64,000 nucleotides of DNA, from positions 6,324,001 to 6,388,000 of the forward strand of contig NZ_CP109496.1 of NCBI RefSeq assembly GCF_036231355.1, given 5' to 3'. Made by a program: the position numbers and the translations under genes. Positions within the stretch are counted from its first letter, which is position 1, and each line of letters opens with the position of its first letter. Below the pieces are notes generated by a model that ran no database searches, was not told the origin of the DNA, and worked only from the letters and a program-made list of their open reading frames with translations. Of the stretch, positions 1 through 7,607 are shown one piece after another. This stretch comes from Streptomyces sp. NBC_01431. GTDB lineage: Bacteria > Actinomycetota > Actinomycetes > Streptomycetales > Streptomycetaceae.

Positions 1-636
1 CTGGTGGGTCGCGAGGTCGGCCTGGACCTCCGCGACTTCGGCCGGATCCGTGAGCGCCCACAGCCGGTGGCGGAAGCCGTCCTCCGTGGTGGTGCGCAGG
101 AGCGGCTCGCGCAGGACGGCGCGCTCGATGACGGCGGTCGCTCCGGTCGGGGCGCTGCTGCCGTGGTAGGTCAGGAGCAGCGGTTCGAGATGGGCGGCGA
201 TGGTCCGCATCAGTGCCGCGCGGTCCTCTACGACGTGGGGCATGACGTCCTCGTGGGGCAGGACGATGCCGGCGGCCGGTTCGGAGAGGGCCAGCGCGCC
301 GATGAGACCGCGCTGGAGTATGCCGTCGCCCTCCTGCTCGTAGACGTACACGGCGGGTTCGGGGTCCGGTGCGAGGACGCCCTCGTCCAGCCAGTCGTCC
401 AGGGTCAGGGCGGCCTGCTGGTTGCGGGCCGCGGGGGAGGCGGCCTGCGGAAGGATCAGCCTGACGATGTTGTAGGGATCCGCCGACTCCAGGTGGAGCA
501 GTCCGTCGGGGCGTACGACCACGTCGTACGGCGGCGAGGTCACGGCGGCGAGGCTGCCGACCCGCTCGGGGACATAGCGCAGTCCGCGGAACGGGATCAG
601 GCGCAGCCCGAGGTCCGCACGCCCAGTTGTGCTCAT
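1..636 (-). CDS. DUF1015 family protein (3' part cut off by window edge)
   Basis: Translating the minus strand from an ATG at 634-636 gives an open frame of 212 codons to the window edge, so only the N-terminal half is present (the family is usually about 400 residues). It starts MSTTGRADLGLRLIPFRGLR and continues with SPPYDVV and PYNIVRL, the pattern I associate with DUF1015 (COG4198), a family of unknown biochemical role. No good ribosome binding site precedes the ATG. It is divergent from the HAD hydrolase, with 65 bases between the starts. The plus strand is also open here, but its product has the composition of a shadow frame. Confidence 0.75.
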   Translation of the reverse strand, partial: MSTTGRADLGLRLIPFRGLRYVPERVGSLAAVTSPPYDVVVRPDGLLHLESADPYNIVRLILPQAASPAARNQQAALTLDDWLDEGVLAPDPEPAVYVYEQEGDGILQRGLIGALALSEPAAGIVLPHEDVMPHVVEDRAALMRTIAAHLEPLLLTYHGSSAPTGATAVIERAVLREPLLRTTTEDGFRHRLWALTDPAEVAEVQADLATHQ

Positions 637-701
637 CTGTGCATGGTAAGTGGGGTGTGGGCATGCGCGATGATCGGGGCAGAGTATCGAACGAGGAGTG
701 G

Positions 702-1742
702 ATGAAGATGAGCCAGACCGGCCGGACGATGCCGCGCGGCAGCGCCGAGGCGCTGAACGAGGCCTACGACACGGCTCTGCTGGATCTGGACGGGGTGGTG
801 TACGCGGGCGGTGCCGCGATCGCGCATGCCGTCGAGGCGCTCGGTGTGGCCCGGGACGGCGGGATGCACCTGGCGTACGTGACCAATAACGCGCTGCGGA
901 CGCCGGACGCGGTCGCCGCGCACCTCACGGACCTCGGCGTGCCCGCGGAGCCGGGCGACGTGATCACCTCGGCGCAGGCGGTGGCCCGCCTTGTGTCCGA
1001 CCAACTGCCGCAGGGATCAAGGGTGTTGCTGATCGGTGGTGAGGGCCTGCGGGTGGCGCTGCTGGAGCGCGGCCTCGTACCGGTGGATTCGGCGGACGAC
1101 GATCCGGCCGCGGTGGTGCAGGGGTACGGCGGTCCCGACATCACGTGGGGGAGGTTCGCGGAGGCCTCCTACGCGGTGGCCCGCGGGGTGCCGTGGTTCG
1201 CGTCCAACACCGATCTGACGATTCCCAGCGGGCGGGGGATCGCGCCGGGGAACGGGGCGGCCGTCGAGGTCGTACGCATCGCCACGGGTGCCGAGCCGCA
1301 GGTCGCGGGCAAGCCGTTGCCGCCGATGCACCGCGAGACGGTGCTGCGGACGGGGGCGAAGAAGCCGCTGGTGGTGGGGGACCGGCTCGACACGGACATC
1401 GAGGGCGCGTTCAACGGCGGAGTGGACTCGCTGCTCGTGCTGACCGGGGTGACGGACGGCGCCCAGCTCCTGGCCGCGCGGCCCGAGCACCGGCCCACCT
1501 TCGTGGACGCCGATCTGCGGGGCCTGCTCACCGGGCAGCCTGAAGTGGCTGGAAATGACGGGTTGTTCGAGTGTGGCGGGTGGGCCGCTTCCGTGCGCAC
1601 GGAGTCCGGCGAGTTTGTGCTCGAAGGCGACGGGAACGCGATGGACGGGCTCAGGGCGTTGTGCGCGGCCGCCTGGTCGCACGCGGGGGACGGCGTGTGC
1701 GCGCTGGACCCGGCGAAGGCGCTGGCGCGACTGGGGCTTTGA
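702..1742 (+). CDS. HAD-IIA (NagD-like) sugar/nucleotide phosphatase
   Basis: The 346-residue product is a cytoplasmic HAD-superfamily phosphohydrolase. Motif I is LLDLDGVVYAGG, with nucleophile Asp28 and Asp30. The NagD-type stretch VTNNALRTP follows, and motif IV (VVGDRLDTDIEGA) lies near residue 224. That layout is subclass IIA, whose members dephosphorylate small sugar or nucleotide phosphates; the actual substrate cannot be read from sequence. I start at ATG 702, because GAGGAG sits 5-8 bases upstream; the open frame continues back to 627 but with unconvincing sequence. ATG 708 is a second option. The C-terminal 60 residues are less conserved and may be lineage specific. Confidence 0.85.
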   Translation: MKMSQTGRTMPRGSAEALNEAYDTALLDLDGVVYAGGAAIAHAVEALGVARDGGMHLAYVTNNALRTPDAVAAHLTDLGVPAEPGDVITSAQAVARLVSDQLPQGSRVLLIGGEGLRVALLERGLVPVDSADDDPAAVVQGYGGPDITWGRFAEASYAVARGVPWFASNTDLTIPSGRGIAPGNGAAVEVVRIATGAEPQVAGKPLPPMHRETVLRTGAKKPLVVGDRLDTDIEGAFNGGVDSLLVLTGVTDGAQLLAARPEHRPTFVDADLRGLLTGQPEVAGNDGLFECGGWAASVRTESGEFVLEGDGNAMDGLRALCAAAWSHAGDGVCALDPAKALARLGL

Positions 1743-1783
1743 GCCGGGACGGCCGAGTGAGGGGGCAACTTCGAGCCAGCGCA

Positions 1784-1802
1784 GGGTAGGCTAACCTAAG
1801 TT
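1784..1802 (+). promoter_or_regulatory. Iron box (DmdR/IdeR-type operator) and overlapping promoter
   Basis: The minus-strand reading AACTTAGGTTAGCCTACCC matches the Streptomyces iron-box pattern (TTAGGTTAGGCTCACCTAA) at most positions. It ends two bases before the GTG of the first siderophore permease. TAACCT at 1792-1797 could act as the -10 element, placing the transcription start at or next to the GTG. Iron-loaded DmdR1/IdeR bound here would repress the transporter. Confidence 0.75.
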
Positions 1803-1804
1803 GC

Positions 1805-2863
1805 GTGTTGGTAGACAGCCCTCCTCAGCCGCGCGACGGGACCACCGCCGCGCCCCCGGCCCCGACCGCGAAGCGACGTGCGGCGCGCGCCGCGGGTCTG
1901 CTCGTGTCCGTGGGCGCGCTGGCGCTCGTCGCCGTCGCCAGCGTCGCGATCGGCGCGAAACCCATGCCGCTCGGCGATGTCTGGCACGGCCTCTTCCACG
2001 GCTCGGGCACCGCCAATGACGTACTCGTGCACGATGTGCGGGTACCGCGGACGCTGCTCGGTCTGCTCGTGGGTGCCGCGCTCGGGGTCGCGGGCGCGGT
2101 CATGCAGGCCCTCACCCGCAACCCGCTCGCCGAACCCGGCATCCTCGGCGTCAACGCGGGCGCGGCGGCGGCCGTCGTCTCCGCCATCAGCTTCCTCGGT
2201 GTCAACTCGCTCACCGGATATGTGTGGTTCGCGTTTCTCGGCGCGGGTGTGGTGTCGGCCGCCGTGTACCTCCTCGGTGGCAGCCGGGCCGCGACGCCCG
2301 TGCGGCTCGCGCTCGCGGGGACGGCGGCGAGCGCCGCGCTCTACGGCTACATCAACGCCGTCCAGCTCACCGACTCCGCCGCACTGAACCAGCTGAGGTT
2401 CTGGCAGGTCGGCTCGCTGGCCGCGGCCGACATGGCGACCGTCACCAAGGTCGCGCCGTTCGTCCTCGCCGGACTCGTCGTCGCCCTGCTGCTCGCGCGG
2501 CCGCTCAACGCGATGGCCATGGGCGACGACACGGCACGCGCGCTCGGCGCCCATCTGACCCGGACCCGCATCGCCTCGATGCTCGTGATCACCCTGCTGT
2601 GCGGGGCCGCGACCGCGGCCTGCGGGCCGATCGTGTTCATCGGGCTGATGGTCCCGCACATCGTCCGCGCCATCACCGGGCCCGACCTGCGGTGGATCCT
2701 GCCGTACGCGGCCGTGCTCTCGCCCGTTCTGCTGCTGGGCTCCGACGTGATCGGGCGGATCATCACCCGGCCCGCCGAACTCCAGGTCGGCATCGTCACC
2801 GCGCTCATCGGCGGACCCGTGTTCATCCATCTCGTCCGGCGCAAGAGGATGGCCCAACTGTGA
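1805..2863 (+). CDS. Iron-siderophore ABC transporter permease (FecCD family), first subunit
   Basis: The 352-residue polytopic membrane protein is of the FecCD/BtuC type, with about nine to ten hydrophobic segments after a 25-residue basic N-terminus. Diagnostic stretches include RVPRTLLGLLVGAALGVAGA, QALTRNPLAEPGILG and GPIVFIGLMVPHIVR. It forms half of the membrane channel that imports ferric siderophores. GTG 1805 has no Shine-Dalgarno sequence and lies immediately behind an iron box, so leaderless translation is likely. The stop overlaps the next permease gene by four bases. Iron-limited expression is inferred from the operator. Confidence 0.9.
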   Translation: MLVDSPPQPRDGTTAAPPAPTAKRRAARAAGLLVSVGALALVAVASVAIGAKPMPLGDVWHGLFHGSGTANDVLVHDVRVPRTLLGLLVGAALGVAGAVMQALTRNPLAEPGILGVNAGAAAAVVSAISFLGVNSLTGYVWFAFLGAGVVSAAVYLLGGSRAATPVRLALAGTAASAALYGYINAVQLTDSAALNQLRFWQVGSLAAADMATVTKVAPFVLAGLVVALLLARPLNAMAMGDDTARALGAHLTRTRIASMLVITLLCGAATAACGPIVFIGLMVPHIVRAITGPDLRWILPYAAVLSPVLLLGSDVIGRIITRPAELQVGIVTALIGGPVFIHLVRRKRMAQL

Positions 2864-3888
2864 AGGCGATACGTACCCCCGGCGGCCTCTCCTTCCGGGC
2901 CGAGCCGCGCGCGCTGGCCGTGGTCGCCGGGCTCGCCGTGCTGGCGCTCGCGGCCGCGGTCGTCCTGATCGGCACCGGCGACTTCGCCATCGCGCCCGCC
3001 GACGTCGTGCGCACCCTGGCCGGATCGGGCACGAGCGCGCAGGACTTCATCATCAACGAACTGCGGCTGCCGCGCGTCCTGGTGGCGCTGCTCGTGGGGG
3101 CCTCGCTCGGCATCTCGGGCGCGCTCTTCCAGTCCATCTCCCGCAATCCGCTGGGCAGTCCGGACGTCATCGGCTTCGGCCAGGGCTCCTCGGTAGGCGC
3201 GCTCGCCGTCATCGTGTTCTTCCACGGCGGCGCGGTCGCCGTCTCGCTGGGGGCGCTGGTCGGCGGCCTAGCGACCGGGGTCGCCGTCTACCTGCTGGCG
3301 TGGAAGAAGGGCGTGCACGGCTACCGCCTGGTGCTCGTGGGCATCGGCGCGGCCGCGATGCTGACCGCCTGCATCCACTATCTGCTCACCAAGTCGAGCC
3401 TGGTCGACGCCACCCGCTCGATGGTGTGGCTCACCGGCTCGCTCGACGGGCGCGACTGGGCGCAGGTCTGGCCACTGCTCGCGCTGTTCGCGGTGCTGCT
3501 TCCGCTGGTCCTCGCGTACGGGCGTCCGCTGCGGATGCTGGAGATGGGCGACGACGCGGCGCACGCGCTCGGCGTGCCGGTGCAGCGAACCCGCACCGTG
3601 CTGATGCTCGCCGCCGTCCTGCTCAACGCATCGGCGACCGCGGCGGCCGGGCCGATCTCCTTCGTCGCGCTGACCGCGCCGCAGCTGGCCCGCCGGCTGA
3701 CCCGGGCCACCGGGCCCAACATCCTTGCCTCCGCCTGCATGGGCGCAGCCCTCCTGGTCGTCGCCGACTGGGCCGCGCAGCAGTTGTTCGGCGAGAGCAC
3801 GCTGCCGGTGGGGGTGCTGACGGGGATGGTCGGCGGTGTGTATCTGCTGTGGCTCCTCGTCACCGAACGCAAGGCGGGGCGGATATGA
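2860..3888 (+). CDS. Iron-siderophore ABC transporter permease (FecCD family), second subunit
   Basis: The 342-residue partner of the preceding permease carries the same family landmarks (ELRLPRVLVALLVGASLGIS, RNPLGSPDVIGFGQG, GPISFVALTAPQLARRL) and a similar number of membrane helices. Together they would form a heterodimeric channel. It starts at GTG 2860 inside the GTGA overlap with the upstream stop, indicating translational coupling. The ATPase follows directly. A paired-permease arrangement is usual for hydroxamate and catecholate siderophore importers. Confidence 0.9.
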   Translation: MKAIRTPGGLSFRAEPRALAVVAGLAVLALAAAVVLIGTGDFAIAPADVVRTLAGSGTSAQDFIINELRLPRVLVALLVGASLGISGALFQSISRNPLGSPDVIGFGQGSSVGALAVIVFFHGGAVAVSLGALVGGLATGVAVYLLAWKKGVHGYRLVLVGIGAAAMLTACIHYLLTKSSLVDATRSMVWLTGSLDGRDWAQVWPLLALFAVLLPLVLAYGRPLRMLEMGDDAAHALGVPVQRTRTVLMLAAVLLNASATAAAGPISFVALTAPQLARRLTRATGPNILASACMGAALLVVADWAAQQLFGESTLPVGVLTGMVGGVYLLWLLVTERKAGRI

Positions 3889-3977
3889 GCCGCACGCCAT
3901 CCGCTCTCCCCAACTCACCTGTCACATCGGGTACTTGGCCCGCCTCTCCGTCCCGTTCCTCCTCCAGGAGTACGCGC

Positions 3978-4784
3978 ATGCAGCGCCTCAGCGCCGAGTC
4001 GGTCACCCTTGGCTACGACCAGCGGGTGATCGCCGAAGACCTGTCGGTCGAGATCCCGGACCACTCGTTCACCGTGATCGTCGGGCCCAACGCCTGCGGC
4101 AAGTCGACGCTGCTGCGGGCGCTGTCGCGGATGCTCAAGCCGAGCCAGGGGCGGGTGCTGCTCGACGGGCGGTCCATCCACTCGCTGCCCGCGAAGAAGG
4201 TCGCCAGGACGCTCGGGCTGCTCCCGCAGTCCTCGATCGCGCCGGACGGGATCACCGTGGGCGACTTGGTGGCGCGCGGTCGCTACCCGCACCAGGGGCT
4301 GCTGCGGCAGTGGTCGCCCGAGGACGAGCGCATCGTGCAGGAGTCGATGGACGCGACGGGGGTGGGCGGTCTCGGCGAGCGGTACGTCGATGAGCTGTCC
4401 GGCGGGCAGCGCCAGCGGGTCTGGATCGCCATGGCGCTGGCCCAGCAGACGCCGCTGCTGCTGCTCGACGAGCCGACGACGTTCCTCGACATCCAGCACC
4501 AACTGGAGGTCCTCGATCTGTGCGCGGAGTTGCACGAGGAGCAGGGGCGCACCCTGGTCGCGGTGCTGCACGACCTCAACCAGGCGGCGCGTTACGCCAC
4601 GCACCTCATCGCGATGCGGGACGGGCGGGTCGTGGCGGAGGGGGCGCCGTCCTCGGTTGTCACGGCGGAGCTGGTCGAGCGGGTCTTCGGGGTGCGGTGC
4701 CAGGTGATTCCCGACCCTGAGACGGGGACGCCGCTGGTGGTGCCGGCGGCTCGGCGCGGGGCGGGCGCGGTGGTGGCCGGCTGA
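3978..4784 (+). CDS. Iron-siderophore ABC transporter ATP-binding protein (FepC/FhuC type)
   Basis: The 268-residue cytoplasmic ATPase of the importer has Walker A GPNACGKST (residues 36-44), Q-loop LLPQSS, signature LSGGQRQRVWIA, Walker B LLLLDEPTTFLD and the switch histidine in VLHDLNQA. I start at ATG 3978 because CCAGGAG lies seven bases upstream and the protein then begins MQRLSAESVTLGY, as expected for the family. The frame is open back to ATG 3885, which overlaps the permease stop, but that adds 31 Ser/Pro/Arg-rich residues. The gene ends the operon; no periplasmic binding protein gene is present. Confidence 0.92.
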   Translation: MQRLSAESVTLGYDQRVIAEDLSVEIPDHSFTVIVGPNACGKSTLLRALSRMLKPSQGRVLLDGRSIHSLPAKKVARTLGLLPQSSIAPDGITVGDLVARGRYPHQGLLRQWSPEDERIVQESMDATGVGGLGERYVDELSGGQRQRVWIAMALAQQTPLLLLDEPTTFLDIQHQLEVLDLCAELHEEQGRTLVAVLHDLNQAARYATHLIAMRDGRVVAEGAPSSVVTAELVERVFGVRCQVIPDPETGTPLVVPAARRGAGAVVAG

Positions 4785-4789
4785 GTTTC

Positions 4790-4985
4790 TTCCCCACCCC
4801 GCCCCTTCCCGAGACCCTCCGGGGGTGGGGGGTGAGGCTGGTTCTCCGGGGCTTCTGCCCCAGACCCCTGTTCGCGCGCGGAGGCCAGGGGGACCCCGGG
4901 CCTCAGCCCCTCTTCGTCTGCGGATCGTGCGGGCGCACTCGCGCAGTTCCCCGCGCCCCTGGCGGCACCGTGTGCGGCCGGTTCG
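4790..4985. repeat. Dispersed Streptomyces intergenic repeat
   Basis: The gap between the ATPase and the SCP2 gene holds low-complexity G/C blocks that I recognise as multicopy intergenic sequence in Streptomyces genomes. They include GTTCTCCGGGGCTTCTGCCC, a CGGGGGTGGGG block, and at 4941-4960 the reverse complement of AGGGGCGCGGGGAACTGCGC. No gene lies here. The G-rich pairs could also form hairpins that terminate the siderophore operon. Copy number cannot be judged from one window, but 22 bases of it recur in the scpA gene. Confidence 0.6.
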
Positions 4986-5060
4986 CACGGTGAAGTGGGG
5001 CTGGGGGCGCGCGGAGACCGCGCGATTCGGTACCCCGTCCGCACGGGAAAAGGCGGTGGG

Positions 5061-5408
5061 TCAGAGTAGGGCGCGGAGGCGGAGTAGGTCTCGGAAGCCG
5101 GCTTCCAGGCGGACTCTGCCCGATGCCCACGCCTTCGCGAAGTTCAGCTCGCCGTTGACCAGGGCCACCAAATCGTCGCCCTTCATCGACAGGCGGATCT
5201 GGGCCTTGTCGACCGGCGGGCCGGGCCTCGTGTCGCGGACCTCGATGCGGCCGTCCTGGAGGCGGCCCGCGAACGTGACGTCGAGGTCCGTGATGTGGCA
5301 GGTCAGCGAGCGGTCCAGCGCGGCGGCGGCATGAACCTCGCCATTCGCCCGCGCCATGCTGTCCGAAAGTCTGTCGAGTGCGCCGCGGCACTCCTGAGTG
5401 GTCGCCAT
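5061..5408 (-). CDS. SCP2 sterol-carrier-like domain protein
   Basis: The 115-residue soluble protein is essentially one SCP2 domain: an N-terminal helix (ECRGALDRLSDSMA), a beta region around HITDLDVTFAGRL, and the tail KGDDLVALVNGELNFAKAWA, a hallmark of the family. SCP2 folds bind lipids or other hydrophobic ligands; the ligand here is unknown. ATG at 5406-5408 gives a complete domain. It is convergent with the siderophore operon and divergent from the small hypothetical gene at 5451, sharing a 42-base start-to-start interval. Confidence 0.85.
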   Translation of the reverse strand: MATTQECRGALDRLSDSMARANGEVHAAAALDRSLTCHITDLDVTFAGRLQDGRIEVRDTRPGPPVDKAQIRLSMKGDDLVALVNGELNFAKAWASGRVRLEAGFRDLLRLRALL

Positions 5409-5450
5409 CGTGATCGACCGTACCGCAGGGCTTCGCGGTAGCGTCTTGGC

Positions 5451-5801
5451 ATGAGCGACCCGATGCCGCGCCCCGAGCTGGAATCCGAGCCGGAATCCAG
5501 GGTGGAATCCGAGAGGGATCCCAGGATGGAATCCGAGAGGGATCGCGCTGCCGAGGCGGTCGGCCCCTCGCCCTTGGACGTATCCCGTGCTCCCACCGGC
5601 GACGCCGGGGTCGACGCGCTGGTCCAGCGGCTCGGGGACGTCGACCACCTCGGTACCCAGGAGCATCTGGAGGTGTACGAGGATGTACACCGGGGGCTCC
5701 GCGACGCGCTGACCGCGCTGGACGCCCGCCAGGGGCCGCCCGCCCCGGGCGGACCGGGAACCTCCGCGCCCGCCCACCCGTTGGCGGACCACCGCCCCTA
5801 G
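5451..5801 (+). CDS. Small acidic hypothetical protein upstream of tlyA
   Basis: The 116-residue protein has no recognised domain. The first 40 residues are dominated by Glu/Ser/Arg repeats (ESERDPRMESERD), produced by a short near-tandem DNA repeat at about 5504-5546. The central part (VDALVQRLGDVDHLGTQEHL then VYEDVHRGLRDAL) looks like an amphipathic helical core, and the tail is Pro/Gly rich. Actinomycetes commonly have such a protein before tlyA. It lies 49 bases upstream of tlyA and probably shares its transcript. Confidence 0.65.
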   Translation: MSDPMPRPELESEPESRVESERDPRMESERDRAAEAVGPSPLDVSRAPTGDAGVDALVQRLGDVDHLGTQEHLEVYEDVHRGLRDALTALDARQGPPAPGGPGTSAPAHPLADHRP

Positions 5802-5850
5802 CGGCCCACCGGGCCGCCGTGACACTACGACAACAGGAGCTGAACCGAAC

Positions 5851-6666
5851 GTGGCAGGAGTGGCACGCCGCCGCCTCGACGCCGAGCTGGTGCGCCGGAA
5901 GCTCGCGCGGTCGCGCGAGCACGCCGCCCAGCTGATCGCCGCGGGGCGGGTGAGCGTCGGCAAGACCGTCGCCACCAAATCCGCCACCCAGGTCGAGACC
6001 GCCGCCGCGATCGTGGTGGTGGACGACGACAGCGATCCGGACTACGTCTCGCGCGGCGGCCACAAGCTGGCCGGAGCGTTCGCGGCCTTCGTGCCGCAGG
6101 GACTGAAGATCGAGGGGCGCCGGGCGCTGGACGCCGGGGCGTCGACCGGTGGCTTCACCGATGTGCTGCTGCGCGCCGGAGCCGGACACGTCGTGGCTGT
6201 CGACGTCGGCTACGGACAGCTCGCCTGGTCCCTTCAGAGTGACGACCGGGTCACCGTGAAGGACCGTACGAACGTACGCGAGTTGACGCTCGACGACATC
6301 GACGGGCAGCCCGCGGACCTCGTGGTCGGCGACCTCTCCTTCATCGCGCTCGGCCTGGTGCTGCCGGCCCTCGTGCGGTGTTCGGCGCCCGACGCGGACC
6401 TGGTCCTCATGGTCAAGCCGCAGTTCGAGATCGGCAAGGAACGGCTCGGCAGCGGGGGCGTCGTGCGCAGCCCCGAGCTGCGCGCCGAGACCGTACGCAC
6501 CGTGGCGGCCCAGGCGGCCGGCCTGGGGCTCGGGGTGGTCGGTGTCACCGCCAGCCCGCTGCCCGGCCCCTCCGGCAACGTCGAGTACTTTCTGTGGCTG
6601 CGGGCCGGGGCGCCCGCGCTCGATCCCGCGGACGTCGACCGCGCAGTGGCGGAGGGACCTCGTTGA
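5851..6666 (+). CDS. tlyA: TlyA-family rRNA (cytidine-2'-O)-methyltransferase
   Basis: The 271-residue protein combines an N-terminal S4 RNA-binding domain (LDAELVRRKLARSREHAAQL) with an FtsJ-type SAM methyltransferase domain (ALDAGASTGGFTDVLLRAGA, then VAVDVGYGQLAW). TlyA enzymes 2'-O-methylate 16S and/or 23S rRNA cytidines and influence capreomycin sensitivity; some homologs are annotated as hemolysins. GTG 5851 gives a full S4 domain and has an ACAGGAG-like element 18-22 bases upstream, so spacing is loose. The stop overlaps the NAD kinase start (TTGA), implying coupling. Confidence 0.9.
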   Translation: MAGVARRRLDAELVRRKLARSREHAAQLIAAGRVSVGKTVATKSATQVETAAAIVVVDDDSDPDYVSRGGHKLAGAFAAFVPQGLKIEGRRALDAGASTGGFTDVLLRAGAGHVVAVDVGYGQLAWSLQSDDRVTVKDRTNVRELTLDDIDGQPADLVVGDLSFIALGLVLPALVRCSAPDADLVLMVKPQFEIGKERLGSGGVVRSPELRAETVRTVAAQAAGLGLGVVGVTASPLPGPSGNVEYFLWLRAGAPALDPADVDRAVAEGPR

Positions 6667-7586
6667 GCTCGTCGGAGAACGCGCAGAACACAGCGGCACG
6701 CACTGTCTTCCTGCTCGCCCACACCGGACGGCCCGCCGCCATCCGCAGCGCGGAGCTGGTGGTACGGGGGCTGCTGCGCAGCGGCATCGGGGTGCGGGTG
6801 CTGCGGGCGGAGGCGGCGGACCTGCCGCTGCCCGCCGACGCGGAGATCGTCGAGGACGCCATCCCCGAGTGCCTCGACGCCTGTGAACTGCTCATCGTCC
6901 TGGGCGGTGACGGCACCCTGCTGCGCGGCGCCGAGCTCGCCCGCGCGTCCGGCGTGCCGATGCTCGGCGTCAACCTGGGCCGGGTCGGCTTCCTCGCGGA
7001 GGCCGAGCGCGACGACCTGGACAAGGTGGTCGACCGGGTGGTGACCCGGGCGTACGAGGTCGAGGAGCGGATGACCCTCGACGTCGTCGTGCGCAACAAC
7101 GGCGATGTGGTGCACCAGGACTGGGCCCTGAACGAGGCCGCCGTCCAGAAGGTCTCGCCCGAGCGGATGCTGGAGGTGGTCCTGGAGATCGACGGCCGTC
7201 CGGTGACCGGCTTCGGCTGCGACGGCATCGTCTGCGCGACCCCGACCGGCTCGACCGCGTACGCCTTCTCGGCGGGCGGGCCCGTGGTGTGGCCCGAGGT
7301 CGAGGCGCTGCTCATGGTGCCGATCAGCGCGCACGCGCTGTTCGCCAAGCCGCTGGTCACCTCGCCCACCTCGGTGCTCGCGGTCGAGGTGCAGCCGCAC
7401 ACGCCGCACGGCGTGCTGTGGTGCGACGGGCGGCGCACGGTCGAACTCCCTTCGGGCGCACGGGTGGAAGTGCGCCGGGGTGCCGTTCCGGTCCGGCTCG
7501 CCCGGCTGCACCACGCCTCGTTCACCGACCGACTGGTCGCCAAGTTCGCGCTGCCGGTGTCGGGTTGGCGCGGCGCGCCGCACTGA
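6663..7586 (+). CDS. nadK: NAD kinase
   Basis: The 307-residue cytoplasmic kinase phosphorylates NAD to NADP. The catalytic GGDGT motif occurs in LIVLGGDGTLLRGAELA, and the family NE motif and glycine-rich region appear as LNEAAVQ and CATPTGSTAYAFSAGGP. I use TTG 6663, which overlaps the tlyA stop by four bases and gives MSSSENAQNTAARTVFLLAH. The tlyA-nadK-recN order is conserved in actinomycetes, although here a minus-strand permease interrupts it. Confidence 0.93.
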   Translation: MSSSENAQNTAARTVFLLAHTGRPAAIRSAELVVRGLLRSGIGVRVLRAEAADLPLPADAEIVEDAIPECLDACELLIVLGGDGTLLRGAELARASGVPMLGVNLGRVGFLAEAERDDLDKVVDRVVTRAYEVEERMTLDVVVRNNGDVVHQDWALNEAAVQKVSPERMLEVVLEIDGRPVTGFGCDGIVCATPTGSTAYAFSAGGPVVWPEVEALLMVPISAHALFAKPLVTSPTSVLAVEVQPHTPHGVLWCDGRRTVELPSGARVEVRRGAVPVRLARLHHASFTDRLVAKFALPVSGWRGAPH

Positions 7587-7607
7587 GCCCTCCGGCGCGG
7601 GCGGGCC

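Noticed and set aside
3885..3977. Longer N-terminus for the siderophore ATPase
   Set aside because: The extra 31 residues are low-complexity Ser/Pro/Arg; ATG 3978 has a far better SD and gives a standard family start.
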